Assembly (NCBI RefSeq): GCF_030936135.1
Contig: NC_082596.1
Span: 77,964,888-78,028,887, forward strand
Source of the DNA: Gavia stellata
Taxonomy: Eukaryota > Chordata > Aves > Gaviiformes > Gaviidae
DNA length: 64,000 nt
Reading direction: 5' to 3'
Part shown: piece after piece, positions 25,063 to 59,888 of the stretch
Position numbering within the stretch: position 1 is the stretch's first letter
How the letters are laid out: the number at the start of each line of letters is the position of its first letter
Notes under the pieces: generated by a model
Databases searched by the model: none
What the model was told of the DNA's origin: nothing
Seen by the model: only the letters and a program-made list of their open reading frames with translations
Position numbers and translations under genes: made by a program

Positions 25063-25350
25063 GTGGTGCCCAGTGACAGGACAAGAGGTAACGGGCACAA
25101 ACTTGGTCATAGGAAGTTCCATCTAAACATGAGGAGGAACTTCTTTGCTTTGAGGGTGGCAGAGCACTGGAACAGGCTGCCCAGAGAGGTTGTGGAGTCT
25201 CCTTCTCTGGAGATATTCAAAACTCTCCTGGACGCATTCCTGTGCAACCTGCTCTAGATGAACCTCCTGTGGTGGGGGGGTTGGACTAGATGATCTCCAG
25301 AGGTCCCTCCCAACCCCTATCATTCTGTGATTCTGTGATTCTGTGATTTG
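25063..25350 (+). mobile_element. CR1 LINE 3' end with octamer tail
   Basis: A well preserved CR1 3' region: the end of ORF2 (frame containing [17 protein letters not shown]), then GTTGGACTAGATGATCTCCAGAGGTCCC, ending in three tandem TTCTGTGA units at 25323-25346. CR1 ends in a short tandem octamer instead of a poly-A tail, so this marks the true 3' end. The high identity suggests one of the younger copies in the window. Confidence 0.95.
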
Positions 25351-27479
25351 AAACACAGCCTCGTTTGCCTCAGAGCATGGCCCGGAAATTAATCTAGAGC
25401 CGGAAAATTACGTCAGCTTTTCATAGACAGTTGGCACGCTACAAGGAATGTATCAGGGAAAAGACCCTGTTTTGTGATGTTTACCTTTTCAGATCAAATC
25501 TGATTTAACATGCTTTTCTATGAACTTCAGGAAAGAATTGGGCTGAGTTCGGCTCTCCTTTCAATGTAGTTCACAGAGGTCAACAGCATTACCCTATTAT
25601 TGCAGTGCTGTACCAAGACAGGCTGGAGTACAAAATGTTAATGTTCTGCCCTGTGCTCAGACTCCTCAGAAAAATACATTTTTCACCATTAGTGTTACAT
25701 TATCCCTCCTATATCTTCTCAGAGGGAACAGCACAGGCTCTGTAATAGCATGAGCAGAGATTTCATATTATTTTAGCCCCGCAAACTCTTTTGTATGACA
25801 TCAATTCTTAATAAAGCATGTCACTTACATGACCTGTTGCAATTTGTCAAAGGAAACATTAAAGAGTTAGTTCTTATTTGAGAGGTTTGAGTGAGGTATT
25901 ATGTGAGTTTTCCTGGACACTGGATGTGGATTCAAATCCTGTTTGGATGTGAAAAGCAGAATAACCACATTCTCCATAGGAAGCAAATACATTTTTTGTC
26001 AGTTGTGGTGACTGCTTTTGTTATTTGACATACTTTTTCTAGGTTTTTCTTTAGCTCACCTTTTTTTCGAGTGCAAGGCATACCAGTGTTGCTTGAAAAG
26101 GTTTTGCTGAGAAAACCACCAAATGACTTTTTTTAGAAAGAAAACCCAGATTAACTGAATAGCTTTTGATACCAGCCAAACACTGAAGTCCCACCCACAG
26201 AGAAGAAAGATTCAGTTGCCTTAACGTCTTCTCTGACTGTCTTTAAGATGTTCTAGAGCATCAGAAACATCTCCACGAGACTGGCTGACATCACATGGGA
26301 CCTCCTGGAGGCCCATCAGCACACGCATGCATTACTTTTCTCCACAGACCGTTTGTTTTTGAGATGGTCTCACAAGCCATCTAGAACAAGGCAAGTGCTT
26401 GCTATCAGCACCCTCCACCACTATTTCTTTCCTGGAGAGGAACTTCCCAATCTCCTTGAAACGTACTGTAGTCCCGCCAGGATTAGTGCCTCACAGGCTG
26501 TTATTCCTTTAGTGCTGAGGCTTCCTTTCTAAAATGAGATACCTGAGAAACTGAATTTCCTGCACTCCCTGATTTTACCACATGCCAATTGACAATGTCT
26601 TATGTCCCCTCTGGTCAAAGCTCAGGCCTGGGCACAGTGCTGGAGTGGCACTTGTTTGGGTGGATGGCCATCTCTTGGCCAAAGTCGAAGGGAACACGGG
26701 CTTTCCTGTGCTGCCTAGTCTAATAAACCTAAATTATTAATAATGTCTAGATAATCCTGTCTTCATTTCAGGTTTTTTGCAGGAAATGTCCTAAAATCGC
26801 TCAGATCTGCCCTTTCTATTTGAAATTCATAGTCATTATGTACAACTCATCCTTTGCCTCTAGAGACAATGTAACATTTACAGCTGAACATACGACTTAC
26901 TTAATAAAAACAGGAACAATTCAGATCTGTAGATGCCTCACATTACTCATGTACCACAGCTTCCTTCAGCTAGGAATGCTGCATTTTGAAACACAGGACA
27001 CAAGTCACCAGCCTTATACGTTCTGTAGCGTTAGTGAAGTAACAGTCTGGTGTGGTGATACAAAAAGCCAAGGTGGAGGCTCGTTTCTACCACAGCAATC
27101 TAACATTAACAATTTCATCAACAGTTCCAACTCGGTTCTCATTTATCCTCTGATTTATGATATAGTTGAATTGACAATAAAGTTACTCCTACTGCATTTT
27201 GGCAGATTCCACTGAATTCACTTGAATTACAGTAAATGAAAAGCACTGGCAATACAAAACTACAGTACATAGTAGGGGATCCAGTGACTGTGTTGTTAAA
27301 CCATTGCACTCTGGTTTAACTTGAGGTAACATGAGCTTTGCACATGCTTCCCGAATCGCTAAATGCAATACTTCGACGTCTGAGTAGCCAGAGGGTGTCT
27401 GAAGGTGTATTGAGCAGGAGAGTCTTAGAGGGCTGTGATTGCCTGTACACGGCTGAAGGCATTCACCCAGGGAGCGATC
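25351..27479. other. Intergenic sequence, nothing recognised
   Basis: About 2.1 kb with no recognised exon, RNA gene or element. A 131-codon plus frame at 26820-27215 has no domain and typical non-coding composition. Confidence 0.5.
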
Positions 27480-27905
27480 CTAGAATCAGAAAAAGACTAA
27501 AGTTTGAATCAGCTCTGGAGGTTAGCTGGTCCAACCCCCTGCTCAAAGCAGGGCTAGCTTCCCGCCTACGTCAGCTTGCTCAGGGCCTCATTTGGCCAAG
27601 TTTTCAAGATCTCCAAGGATGGAGATCCACCACCTCCCTGGGCCAGTGCTCAACTCCTCTGAGGGGAATAATTTTTTCCTCATGTCCAACTGGAATCTCC
27701 CTTGCTGCATCTTGCATCCTTTGCTGTGAGTCCTCTCACTTTGCCTTGAGAAGTGGCTTTGTCTTTTCTATAGCCACCTCTTACTTACTGGAAAAGAACT
27801 ATCAGATCTCACCTACCATTTCTTCTCCGAGCAGAACAGACCCGTTTCTCCCAGCCTCTCCTCACAGGGCATGGGCTCCAGCCTCCTAACCATGTTGGTA
27901 GTTCT
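27480..27905 (-). mobile_element. CR1 LINE 3' UTR fragment, minus orientation
   Basis: The plus strand shows the reverse complement of CR1: GCTGGTCCAACCCCCTGCTCAAAGCAGGGCTAG, GTCAGCTTGCTCAGGGC, CCACCACCTCCCTGGG and TCCTCATGTCCAACTGGAATC. The 183-codon frame on the plus strand over 27338-27889 is antisense to this repeat and is not a gene. Confidence 0.85.
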
Positions 27906-28189
27906 TCACTGCTGGACTTTTACACAGAAAAAGGGCTCATAAAAAGAGTGGAAACTTCTTCTGTTTGCTAAAGTGAATGTAAAAGAATACATGCATATAA
28001 GGAAGAAATATGTGCAAAATGAGATTCAATTTAGCAAGAGAATTACAGGATAACAAGAGGTCATTCTCTGCGGTTTGTTCTTACCTTGTTGAATGGCCCA
28101 AAGAAAACACTGATAAATATATTCAAGGGAAAGGAATCAGCGGATGATTTCAAACTGGATTCCTTTTGAATCTGTCCTCTCTAAACAGT
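27906..28189. other. Intergenic sequence, nothing recognised
   Basis: Short AT-rich stretch between two CR1 copies. Nothing supportable. Confidence 0.5.
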
Positions 28190-28620
28190 AATTAATGTAC
28201 CTAAAAAGATGAACTAGCCCTTTAAGAAGATGAGGCTGTTCATGCACATTAATACCAATGAAAAGGTCTCAGGGACTGGAGAAAGAACAAGATAGAGAAT
28301 AATGAAGTAAGTTAGACCTAATGAAATAAATTAGACATCTTCAAATTAGACAAGCCTGATAAATATCATCTAAAGATACCTAGGGAAGTGGCTCTCACTG
28401 TCTCAGAAGCCTTAGCAGTCATCTGAAAAACTGAGTTATGGGAGATTAGAAAAGAGCAGATGTCCTTGAAAGGCTGAAAGAGAGGAGCTGGGAAATAATG
28501 GAACAATCAACTTAACTTCAAGGCTGTCAATCTGGCACCTTTCACAAGCTCTAAATTATTTTTACCATAACAATAAAAAATACAAATCCAGATAACCTAA
28601 ACTGATTTTGCAGCAATCAG
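28190..28620 (+). mobile_element. Ancient CR1 ORF2 fragment
   Basis: Although heavily decayed, the order of motifs follows the reverse-transcriptase region of CR1: GATAAATATCATCTAAAGATACC, then AGAAGCCTTAGCAGTCATC, then AGATTAGAAAAGAGCAGATGT, then GAGCTGGGAAATAATGGAACA. The frame is broken many times. It comes from a part of the element normally lost by 5' truncation, so the original copy was long. Confidence 0.55.
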
Positions 28621-30319
28621 TTTAAACTCTCACCCCATCACCTCATGAAAATGTATTACTAAAGTGTAAAAGAACACATATTTCTAAGGCGTAGACCACT
28701 TCAGAGCAGCTGAGTGCACTTATCCCTCTACAGTTTAAAAACCCCCCTCAGATTCAAAGCTAGGAAATGGTAGGATATAGAAACATATATAAAAAATAAG
28801 TTTATTATAAACACCATAAGGCCTGTGCCTATGCAAATGACAGGTTTAAAAACAGAGAACAGACTGATTGAGACTGCAAAACTCAAGGTGATGTTAAAAT
28901 GTCCATAGGAGCAATTAAAGTTGCACAAGAGAAATAGCAATGTTCAACCATTTTGGAAAGGTGGGTGTTGCTTTCTTTTTGACCTTGTGAACAGCCCTTC
29001 AGGAAGAAGGTGCCGGCTCATTGTTTCTGTGGATTCACGCTTAAGATCCCATAGGCACTAAGAAATTACAGAAGACAGAAGGTTTCTTCAGAAAAGATGG
29101 GTGTCTGATTATGAGCCACTAACACAGCTCCACCATCTGTGGGAGAAGGTGAAAGCTCCAAGAAGTAAGATTTCCTCTTTCTCCACAGTTTAGAGAGGTT
29201 TTTTCGTCCGTGTGGTAGGTAACCTGTTGCAAACAGAGGGCCTGTTAGCATTGCGAGGGCCTTACACCAAATGGTGCACATACTCTGCCACCCTGGCTAT
29301 CTAGAAGCCGCTTAGCAACAGACCAAACCTAAGAAAACACATTCTTTTCCATCCATCCTTCCATCATAGTTATCCTTTCAGGTTTTTTTTAGGAGGGGGA
29401 AGCAGTTGGTTGGATTCAACCCCCTCAGGATCAGAAACTCCGTTATCTAAAATCCTAACCTGCAGGTTTAAGAGGATTTCAATCTAAGGTGGAGAGTCCC
29501 CCTCAGAAATCCAGACAGGACCTCAGACGAGGGGATGAGAAACAGTTTGCGTTGCTTTTTCACTAGTACTCGGAGATTGTCCCCAAGAGCAGATCCATTA
29601 TACGTCGATGCAGACAGCAAGACTCAAAGCACTGAAACGCTCTTTGCCTGTAGGACATATGTGTGTAGGCAGGGGATGAAGCTGGGAGCTTCTGGCTGTT
29701 CCTTTTTTTACCGTGATGTAGTCATGCCCTTTGGCTCCATTCTGTACTGCAGACAGAGCTGAGAAATGTGTTTTCTGCCTCCATAGCCAATATTTCTAGA
29801 ACAATTTATTGGTCCACTGAGTGGAGATCATGAGGTATTCCTACGAGTCCCAGCCCCTTTCTGCATTAAGAGGTATGTATTTTGAGTCAGAAAAGAAGGT
29901 ATGTATCTTTGCATTAAAGATGATCCACACATGAAGTATGATATTTTTTAAAATTATAATTCAAAATAATTTACATTATTTATCATGAGCATGTCACCAC
30001 ATAAAAAGCCCTTAAGCAATGATTACTGAAAAATCTTGCATTTCATTTCATTTTCTTTTTCTATTCAAGAGAACTTTGCACAAAGCTAGTTATATCTTCT
30101 TGTTCAGTAAATCGGCACATTTTGCACAGCTGCACAGATTTTTTGTCATCAAGAGAAAAGCAATTTGAAAAATTAGAATATGAAAATGAAGTTACAAGGC
30201 ATGGAAACCCACCAAGAATATTGTAGAATAATTGCAGCAGCATAAACTTCTTGAAATTTAAAACAGTCATGAAGTAGCCAGGGGTTTGAGGGTAGTGATT
30301 ATTCCCCTCTACCCGTTGC
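28621..30319. other. Intergenic sequence, nothing recognised
   Basis: No exon, RNA gene or clear mobile element. Only short chance frames are present. Confidence 0.5.
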
Positions 30320-30862
30320 TTGTGAGGCTGCATCTGTAATACTGTGTCCATTGTAGGTCCCCCATTAGAAGATTTGCCAACAAACTGAAGAGGGCCACCA
30401 GTGTATGCCCACCAAGATGGTTAGGAGGCTCCAGGGTATGACGAATGAGGAGGGGAGGAGAGAGCTGGGTTTGTGTAGCCTAGACAAATGACTGTTAAGG
30501 GGGTTTCAGCTGCTCTCTTCAACACCCCAAGAGATGGTTGCAGAGATGATGGAGCCAAACTTTTCTCAAGGGTGCATAGTGATAGGACAAGAGGCAACAG
30601 GCAGAAGTTGCAGCAGAGAAAACTCCAACTGGACATACGGAAAAACTTCTTCCCCACGAGAATGGTTAAGGATTAGAAGAGCTTCTCCAGAGAGGTGGTG
30701 CAAGCGCCATCCTTAAAGATTTTCAAGACTGATCTGGACAAGGCTCAGAGCAAACTGTCCCAACCATGAAGTCAGCCCTACTTTGAGCAGGCGTTTGGAC
30801 TAGGTGACCTCCAGAGGCCCCTTTCAACCTAAATCCTTCCGTGTATCTGTGATTTTATAATC
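30320..30862 (+). mobile_element. CR1 LINE, 5'-truncated copy
   Basis: Carries the end of ORF2 (GTGATAGGACAAGAGGCAACAGG, then GGACATACGGAAAAACTTCTTC) and the 3' UTR (ATGAAGTCAGCCCTACTTTGAGC, then GGACTAGGTGACCTCCAGAGG). The tail ends at TCTGTGATTTTATAAT. The frame is broken, so the copy is dead. Confidence 0.88.
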
Positions 30863-32039
30863 AGAACTCTCAGTGATTGACTGACTCCCAATGTGCTGTC
30901 CTCACCTGCTGTCTCTAGCAGGTGTTCATCTGCAAGCTTAGACTGGCTCACCTCTCCATGGCGAGTATGTGGAACGTACAAGGCTGCCTAATTGAACATA
31001 GAATTAATGTTAACATTTCAAAAACAGCTGCCAAGAACCATCCTTCAGCTAGCTCACCTTGGATCATTTAAGTTACATCCTACGTATCTGCATCCAGCAC
31101 CATGGGTGTTACCGAACAGTTTCTGTTCTGTCCTCCCTTCTCCCCCTTACTTCTGCCTTTTTCTTTGGGTGAAGAAACTGATCAAATGCTGATACGTTAG
31201 CAAGTGGGTTTCAAAAAAGAATTTAGAAAGTTTTAAATATGCTGGTTGTCATTACATTCATATTTTTATTGAGAGAGGCTACCATATTTAATCCAATGTT
31301 ATAACTTAGTGTTAGGTTCATGATGCTGTTTGCTACCATGCAGGACCTGGAATTTCATTCCCCAGAAGATTTTGCATTTGTAAAAGTTCAGACAATGCAG
31401 CATGAAGAGTTGAAAATGCAAAGTTTTCTACAGGGTAAAACGGCTTTAAAAATCCACTTGGAACATCTGAAACAGACATCTTTAGTATTTCAGGCCATTT
31501 CCCCAAGTCCCTCTACACTGCCCTGGAGTGTCAGCTGAAGATACGAGCAGACAGCTGACAGTGTACCGGACTGACAGCTGGCCAGGGAGACATTCAGACC
31601 TACAAGGGCAAGAAATCCTGGTAACACCATGTTCAGGGTACCGCCTTGTTTCACAAGTTAGTTGGTGAATTTGAAGCCTGAGAAGCCCCAGGGAGTTCAA
31701 GGGGTGGTTCTCAAGAGCCTCCCAGGTAGATTTCTAGGCTGAGGAGCCCTGGAAAAGATTCAGGGGAGGCTGCCAGAAGTCTTACTACTGTGTACCTAAG
31801 GACACCTTTTTCCCTCCAATCAGCTGGTGTTTTCCAGACGAAAAACATTCTCTGAGAGTATTTTGTTGACAGATATTTAATTTTTTTAACTATTAGAAAG
31901 AAAATACTACACTCTCTTCGGTGCTCATCAGCATTTTGACGTGAAATTCCTTTCCTATGATCTTGTTGTAATGAAACAACTAGTTCAGGATCCCTTCACA
32001 GCTACCAAGGACCCGCGGACTTCCAGAAAACTCTTCTGG
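30863..32039. other. Intergenic sequence, nothing recognised
   Basis: No supportable feature. Plus frames at 30992-31192 and 31320-31538 have no domain. Confidence 0.5.
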
Positions 32040-32900
32040 GTGGGATACAATTCAATCACTAGCTGTTAGTTTAGGACAAAGAATTGCAGAAGGATCTTGC
32101 AAGACTGAGCAACCAGGTGATAAAAGCAAATGAAACTCAACACAGAGAAAAGTGATTTGTGTGGAGAAAAATAATGCTAACATCACACGTAAAACAACAG
32201 GTTTTCAATTGCTGCTCAGAACATAAGAAGAACATAAGAATGAGGCTGTGAAAGGCAATTCCACTGGAACATCAGCTTGATATTTAGTAGCATTAAGAAA
32301 CACCAACCAGATAACTGGAGGACAGAACACTTGCACAAATGCCTCATCCTAAGCATTATGTGCAGTCCTGGTTCCCCCACCTGGAAAAGGACATAAAAAC
32401 TGACAAAAGTTCAGAAACATTTGATAAAGATGATGAAAGGTTTGGAGTAGTCTCCATACAGGGAACAAACAAGTAATCTAGGACTCTTCAGCTTGGAAAA
32501 AAGATGACTGATCAGGGATGTGACAAGAAGACAATAAAATCACAAGTGTCCTGAAGAAACTAGTCAGCGATCAGTTGCACATTGTCTCTTCCAACACAAC
32601 AAGTGGGGATCATCAAACAAAACTATTAGGAGCCAAAATAACCAAAAGGAGGTAACACTTCACATAACAGGTAGGATCGGGGGCTTCCCTGCCACAGGAT
32701 GTTATGAGTGCTAAAAGTTCACATGGTTTCAGGGAGCGATTGGCAAATTAATGGAGAAATATACAAAGGACCATTAAACCCCAAAACAACATCTCTGGTC
32801 CAAGAAATCCCTGGAGTCTGGGAGAATATTCTGGGCAAGGCTTATTGTACTTTTGCTCTGTTCTTATAAGAATCGTAAATTGTTTTGGCCACTGTTCATA
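32040..32900 (+). mobile_element. Ancient CR1 LINE (ORF2 end and 3' UTR)
   Basis: Strongly diverged, but the order of motifs is kept: AACTCAACACAGAGAAAAGTG, then CATTATGTGCAGTCCTGGTTCCCCC, then CTTCAGCTTGGAAAAAAGATGACTG, then CACAGGATGTTATGAGTGC. Composition has drifted to AT. It is probably one of the oldest copies in the window. Confidence 0.65.
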
Positions 32901-33379
32901 TGGGTTTTCCCTTTAGGAACAGGCAAAAATCCATTGCCAACACACCTGAAAGCCTTTGAGCTACACAAAAAGAAAACTGGGGAGGAGTCAGTAATTTCAA
33001 GGGACGACAAACGGAAAATGGGAGTGGAAGACACAAAGCATCAGAAACACAAAGAGGTATACAGGTGAGGCAGGAGTGTATGGGTATGTTCCCGAGGTAT
33101 GGTTCAATGACAAAGTGCCTGGAGTTAACCTATCCTGCCAAAGCCACACAGGGGTAACTCATTTAAAGAAAAAAGCAGAATTATAGGCAAATACCTATGT
33201 AGTCAACAGCCTGCTTACAGGTAACTGGATAGGAATACAAGTGCAGCAGTAAGAAACTTAATTTAAATTAGTAACACAAGCAGCCACACCGTAAGAAGTA
33301 AACCAGATTTTAGTCAAAAAACAATATTCAGGTTTAAGAAACACAAAGCAACAAATTAAATAATAATTAAATACAATCA

Positions 33380-33900
33380 CGTGTTTGATACAAGGATCAG
33401 TGGTAGGTGTGGAAAATCCACCTGGAGAGACAGAGGTGCAGACACACTGCAAGAAACACTGCACCTTGAGGGTACGCACAGTGCTGCGTGCCCTCGGTCC
33501 CTCTGAAACCGGTCCTTGCCGGCGCTCGGCGCAGGCAGCGGGGTGCCTCGCACCCCTGTGCAGGCTGCGGGTCCCCCCATGCCGCTTGCTGACTGACTTT
33601 CCTGAACGCCAGCTGCAAAAACATGTGGTGCTACGAGCGCACCCGCCGACTTTATCAGGACGTTTGTTGGGAGTAACAGAACTGCCGTTGTATCCATGCA
33701 GCTTTGCTGGGGGTTGTTTACAAGATTTGTCCTGGGGAGACAGCAAGGCAAGACGGCGTGCCCAGCTCAGCTCTGGCAGCAACGCGGCACGAGCACACCG
33801 CCGCTTGTTTTCCAGGCTGGAGTTTTCCCATTGGAAGAAAGAAACGCACCGCCTTCCCTTTGCTGCAGCCTTGGATAAGGATTGTTACAGGAGTTGAAGT
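33380..33900. other. GC-rich intergenic block with CpGs
   Basis: A sharp rise in GC and CpG content between two AT-rich flanks, about 3.2 kb beyond the NSUN2 stop codon. Overlapping frames are open on both strands (about 170 codons each), as expected where stops are rare, and none has a recognisable domain. It might be a small CpG island acting as an enhancer or as the promoter of an unannotated non-coding RNA. This is inference from composition. Confidence 0.4.
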
Positions 33901-36602
33901 GCTTTCTTTTACTGCTAAGACTAAATCTGAAGCTTATAGGCAGGAATTTTTCAAGGGGTCTGTATACTTTGAGAAGCCTCATTGACTTTTAATAAAATTC
34001 AGACATTCAAGAAAAAAATAAATCACCCCAGTGGCAGTAGATTATGGTATATTAATTTTGCAGCAAACTAAAGTATGAAAATTCTAACAAACTTCCAAAG
34101 CAATGACTGACATTAGGTAAATACCGAAGAAAAAGCTACAAAGGAGTATCCGATGTGGTGTTTTCCCTCCTTTTCTTTCCAGGTTTTTCAGTCAACGGAT
34201 TATTTTCTGAAGGCTCCACCAGCTTCTCCTGAGGGCATTTCTAAGCAGAACATACACAGACTATTCATTTAGATGCAGGAAATTTTTTCTTGTTTCCCCT
34301 CTATCACACATAAAAGCCCCTGCCATCAGTGCAAACATCTACAGTCTTGTTTCTAAAAAACAGTGCTAACTACAGAAATCTCACATTTAATAGGGACTGC
34401 TTACAAGGATGGACTTAGTAATTCGTGAACTTCAAACCTAGTGATTTTTTAAGACTTTCACATTTTCAAACTTAACACAATTGCATATCACTTCTCTTTT
34501 GTCTTCTTTTTAAATTATTTGCAGCAACCCATGTTCAAAACCACCTGGTCAGAGGTTCAGCGACCTGACCATCAGAGCCGCAATAGCAGGTAACTCAGTA
34601 GAGACAGATGAAGAAAATGCACCCTGTTTCATCAGGCTCCCAGCCTGGGAAGCTAGGACAGCATTTTCAGCCACTACCTAGAGTTCTGGCCATCTTCCTT
34701 TCTGACAATCAAGTCAAGAGTAACTGGGACAGAGCAACTGGTGTAAGCAAACTCATAGTATTTAAAAAAAAAAAAAAAAAACTTTAAAAAAAATCTGCAG
34801 TCTCTGGGGTTTTTTTTGAGATACGGAGTAAAACTGCTGATCAGCGCAAGAAAATTAGACTCCCAGTTTCTTGGCTGAAATCTCTCACTTGCACTTGACA
34901 GGAAAAAAAAAAAAAACAACCTCCAAAAAGCAAGAGCAAAGCAAAATTTCATAGATAATGCAGGAAAATGGGACTACTCAAAGGATTTAAAATGATGCAG
35001 ATGTGGGCTCTTATTCTATTACAAGTTTAAGTTATACTCAATTTCAGTCAGTTTATGATCCAAGAACCTACTTTTCTTTAGCTCTTAGAAAAAAGCTTTC
35101 TACTCTCATTTTAGTCTGCCAGTGGTAAGCTCAGTCCAAAAAAAAAAAAAAAATATCAGGACTGTTCATTTGCTATACAGCTAGCTTTTTGCTGATTTAA
35201 TTGTCTGGATTATATCAACAAGTATTCTTACCAGCTTAACTCATCATAAAATTGTATCCTTAGCAGAGTCACTGACTGAAACAAAGCTTGAACTGCTGCT
35301 TGGGGACATCAGTAGATACAGTAACAGAATGCATAATTCAAAACAAATTCTGGTTTCTTCACATAAGTTTTAACTTAACCTTCTGATAATTTATGGAGAT
35401 CATTAGAGCATAAAAAGTTTAGATGGATCAAAATCAGTCATCCTCAGGGTTGAGTACTGAAGACTATGATAAAGACTTAAAAATGACACTGGTCTTCCAC
35501 CCTTCTTCCATTTCAAATGCCCAATATGTCAGAATAAATGCAAAGATATGAAAAACAATGTTTAGTTTCATGCTTGGAAGTTTAAAATTGCTGTAATTTT
35601 CCTCACATACTTCAGGAATTAAAAACCATACTTTGCATACACCTCCATTCAAAAGAAAATTCTCCTATGCTGCTCTTCAGCCTAAGGAGCTGCCAAAAAA
35701 AGAACCTGTCCAATCGCAGCTCCTGATTCAAAGAACAAACTCAAACCTTAGCAAAACAGAAGGGCAAGAACTGATTTTTTTATTAACCTATTTTACAGAC
35801 TCTCAAGAGAAAAATGAGTCCTGTCAATGGTTCTTCACTGCATGAGACTATTATCAGAGGACATGGCATTATTTCACTTTTACGTGTCTCCCTCAAGAAT
35901 ACTCCCTTTGATGAAGTAGTTCAAGGGCAGGCCATCAGAAAGTCTGTTGTAGCAGGCCATCAGAAAGTCTGATCCAGCAAAAGGATCCAAGCCACATTAG
36001 GACTTCATCAGTAAAAATACACATGGCAAAGTTTAGTTTGACAAGCAACACAAATATTTGCATCACCATGGTCCTAGCGAAGGACAACACCTTGTAGCAC
36101 TGGCCACTTTCCTTTCAGGTCAACTTGATACACGTACTAACAGTATTGCTGAAACTAAGCCACAAAGGATGGAATTTATATTACCAGGTTCTGAGGTAGC
36201 CAAATAATTATTTTTTGTTAAGTCGGATGAAGTAAATTACCCTTTTGGACCTAAATAACCTTTTTAAAACATCTACTATACAACAATATATATAGCACCA
36301 CACTTTTTTTTTTTTAAACTATTATTTCAGCTATAAACAAGTATCTTGCAAAAATTAGAGACGACTCCCACATGAAGAAATGACAGAGAAACAGATGACC
36401 GCAGCAGATTTGAGGGACAGTCACAGACTCTTAAACAGGCACATTTCAAGATACGAGTTTGAGGCATACTCAGCATACCTGAAGATCTAGTTAAGAACAT
36501 TATTAGCTGTGCCTGTCAAGCAATTCACCACTCTGAAGCAGTTCAGACATCAGTCTCTGGCAAAATGCATTCTGCATTTTCTTCCAGGATGCTGTGCATG
36601 GT
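33901..36602. other. Downstream flank of NSUN2, no gene seen
   Basis: AT-rich sequence with poly-A runs at 34764-34781, about 34902-34916 and 35138-35153, and a short tandem duplication at 35927-35971. No exon or RNA gene is supportable. A second minus-strand AATAAA (plus-strand TTTATT at 35779-35784) could serve a longer NSUN2 3' UTR. Confidence 0.5.
35927..35971. repeat. 20-bp direct repeat
   Basis: GCAGGCCATCAGAAAGTCTG occurs at 35927-35946 and again at 35952-35971, separated by five bases. Confidence 0.85.
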
Positions 36603-36608
36603 TTTATT
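36603..36608 (-). terminator. NSUN2: Candidate NSUN2 polyadenylation signal
   Basis: The first canonical AATAAA on the minus strand after the NSUN2 stop (plus strand TTTATT). It would give a 3' UTR of about 0.5 kb. No transcript evidence is available here. Confidence 0.5.
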
Positions 36609-37138
36609 TTGAATAAATGTTAACCAGGTTGTTAGTTAGATGTCCTACACGTGCATCTGTATGCATGTTCACACTGACTTCCTTATCCATTAAAGAATCT
36701 GCGTAAGTAGTAATCAGACTGTGTGGCAGGTGGGGCAAGCAATCTTAAGAGAAGAAATATTTTTCTAAAACTTGTGTGCTTTGAATGAAACCCCAGTTTT
36801 GTCTTCTGAAGGAATTCTTGACCAGTTACACAGGCAGTTCATTTGTACATACTATTATTCCATTTCAAATACAGGCTTTAGATTTTACTGGTGCATGGCC
36901 CATTGCCAGCAACAGACACACAAATCCACCAGTAATGTGGAACTTAAAATGGTAAAAAGAAGACACACTTGAAGAGAAATCTCTTTATAATTTTCATTTA
37001 AAAAATAAAATAGGCAAAACTTTAAGAGAGGAACAACCCATTCCAACAGAAATTTTAAAATATACTTCCGTGCTAAAAGCAAAAGTCTGGATGTGAGCCT
37101 CATGGAAGCTGCCAAGTAACAGAGAAAGAAACTTAATC
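36609..37138 (-). other. NSUN2: NSUN2 3' UTR (putative extent)
   Basis: Sequence between the TAA at 37141-37139 and the first AATAAA. The far boundary is inferred. Confidence 0.5.
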
Positions 37139-59721
<22,583 letters not shown>

Positions 59722-59888
59722 GGCACTCATATTTCCTCTTCTGATCCGGGAAGGAAAACCAACACCATTTCTCACTTTTGTGCTAGCGCTTCTGTTCTGT
59801 CTTTACAATGGATACTTGCAAGGCCGAAGCTTAAGCAACTATGCAAAATACCCTTCAGGCTGGTTAAAAGATCCGTGTTTCATTACAG
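59722..59888 (+). CDS. SRD5A1: SRD5A1 exon 2
   Basis: Completes the split Arg codon and adds 55 residues plus one base. It contains ALIFPLLIREGKPTPF, a hydrophobic segment, and LYNGYLQGRSLSNYA, which is the conserved NGYLQ motif of 5-alpha-reductases, then WLKDPCFIT. The phase matches exon 1, and the donor is ACAG|GTGGGT. Exons 3-5, with the NADPH-binding C-terminal part, are not in the window. SRD5A2 has similar motifs, but the position beside NSUN2 supports SRD5A1. Confidence 0.94.

Noticed and set aside
27338-27889. 183-codon plus-strand frame
   Set aside because: It is the antisense of a CR1 3' UTR, not a gene.
33258-33897. Frames of 170-174 codons on both strands
   Set aside because: Same reasoning: GC-rich, no recognisable domain and no splice support.
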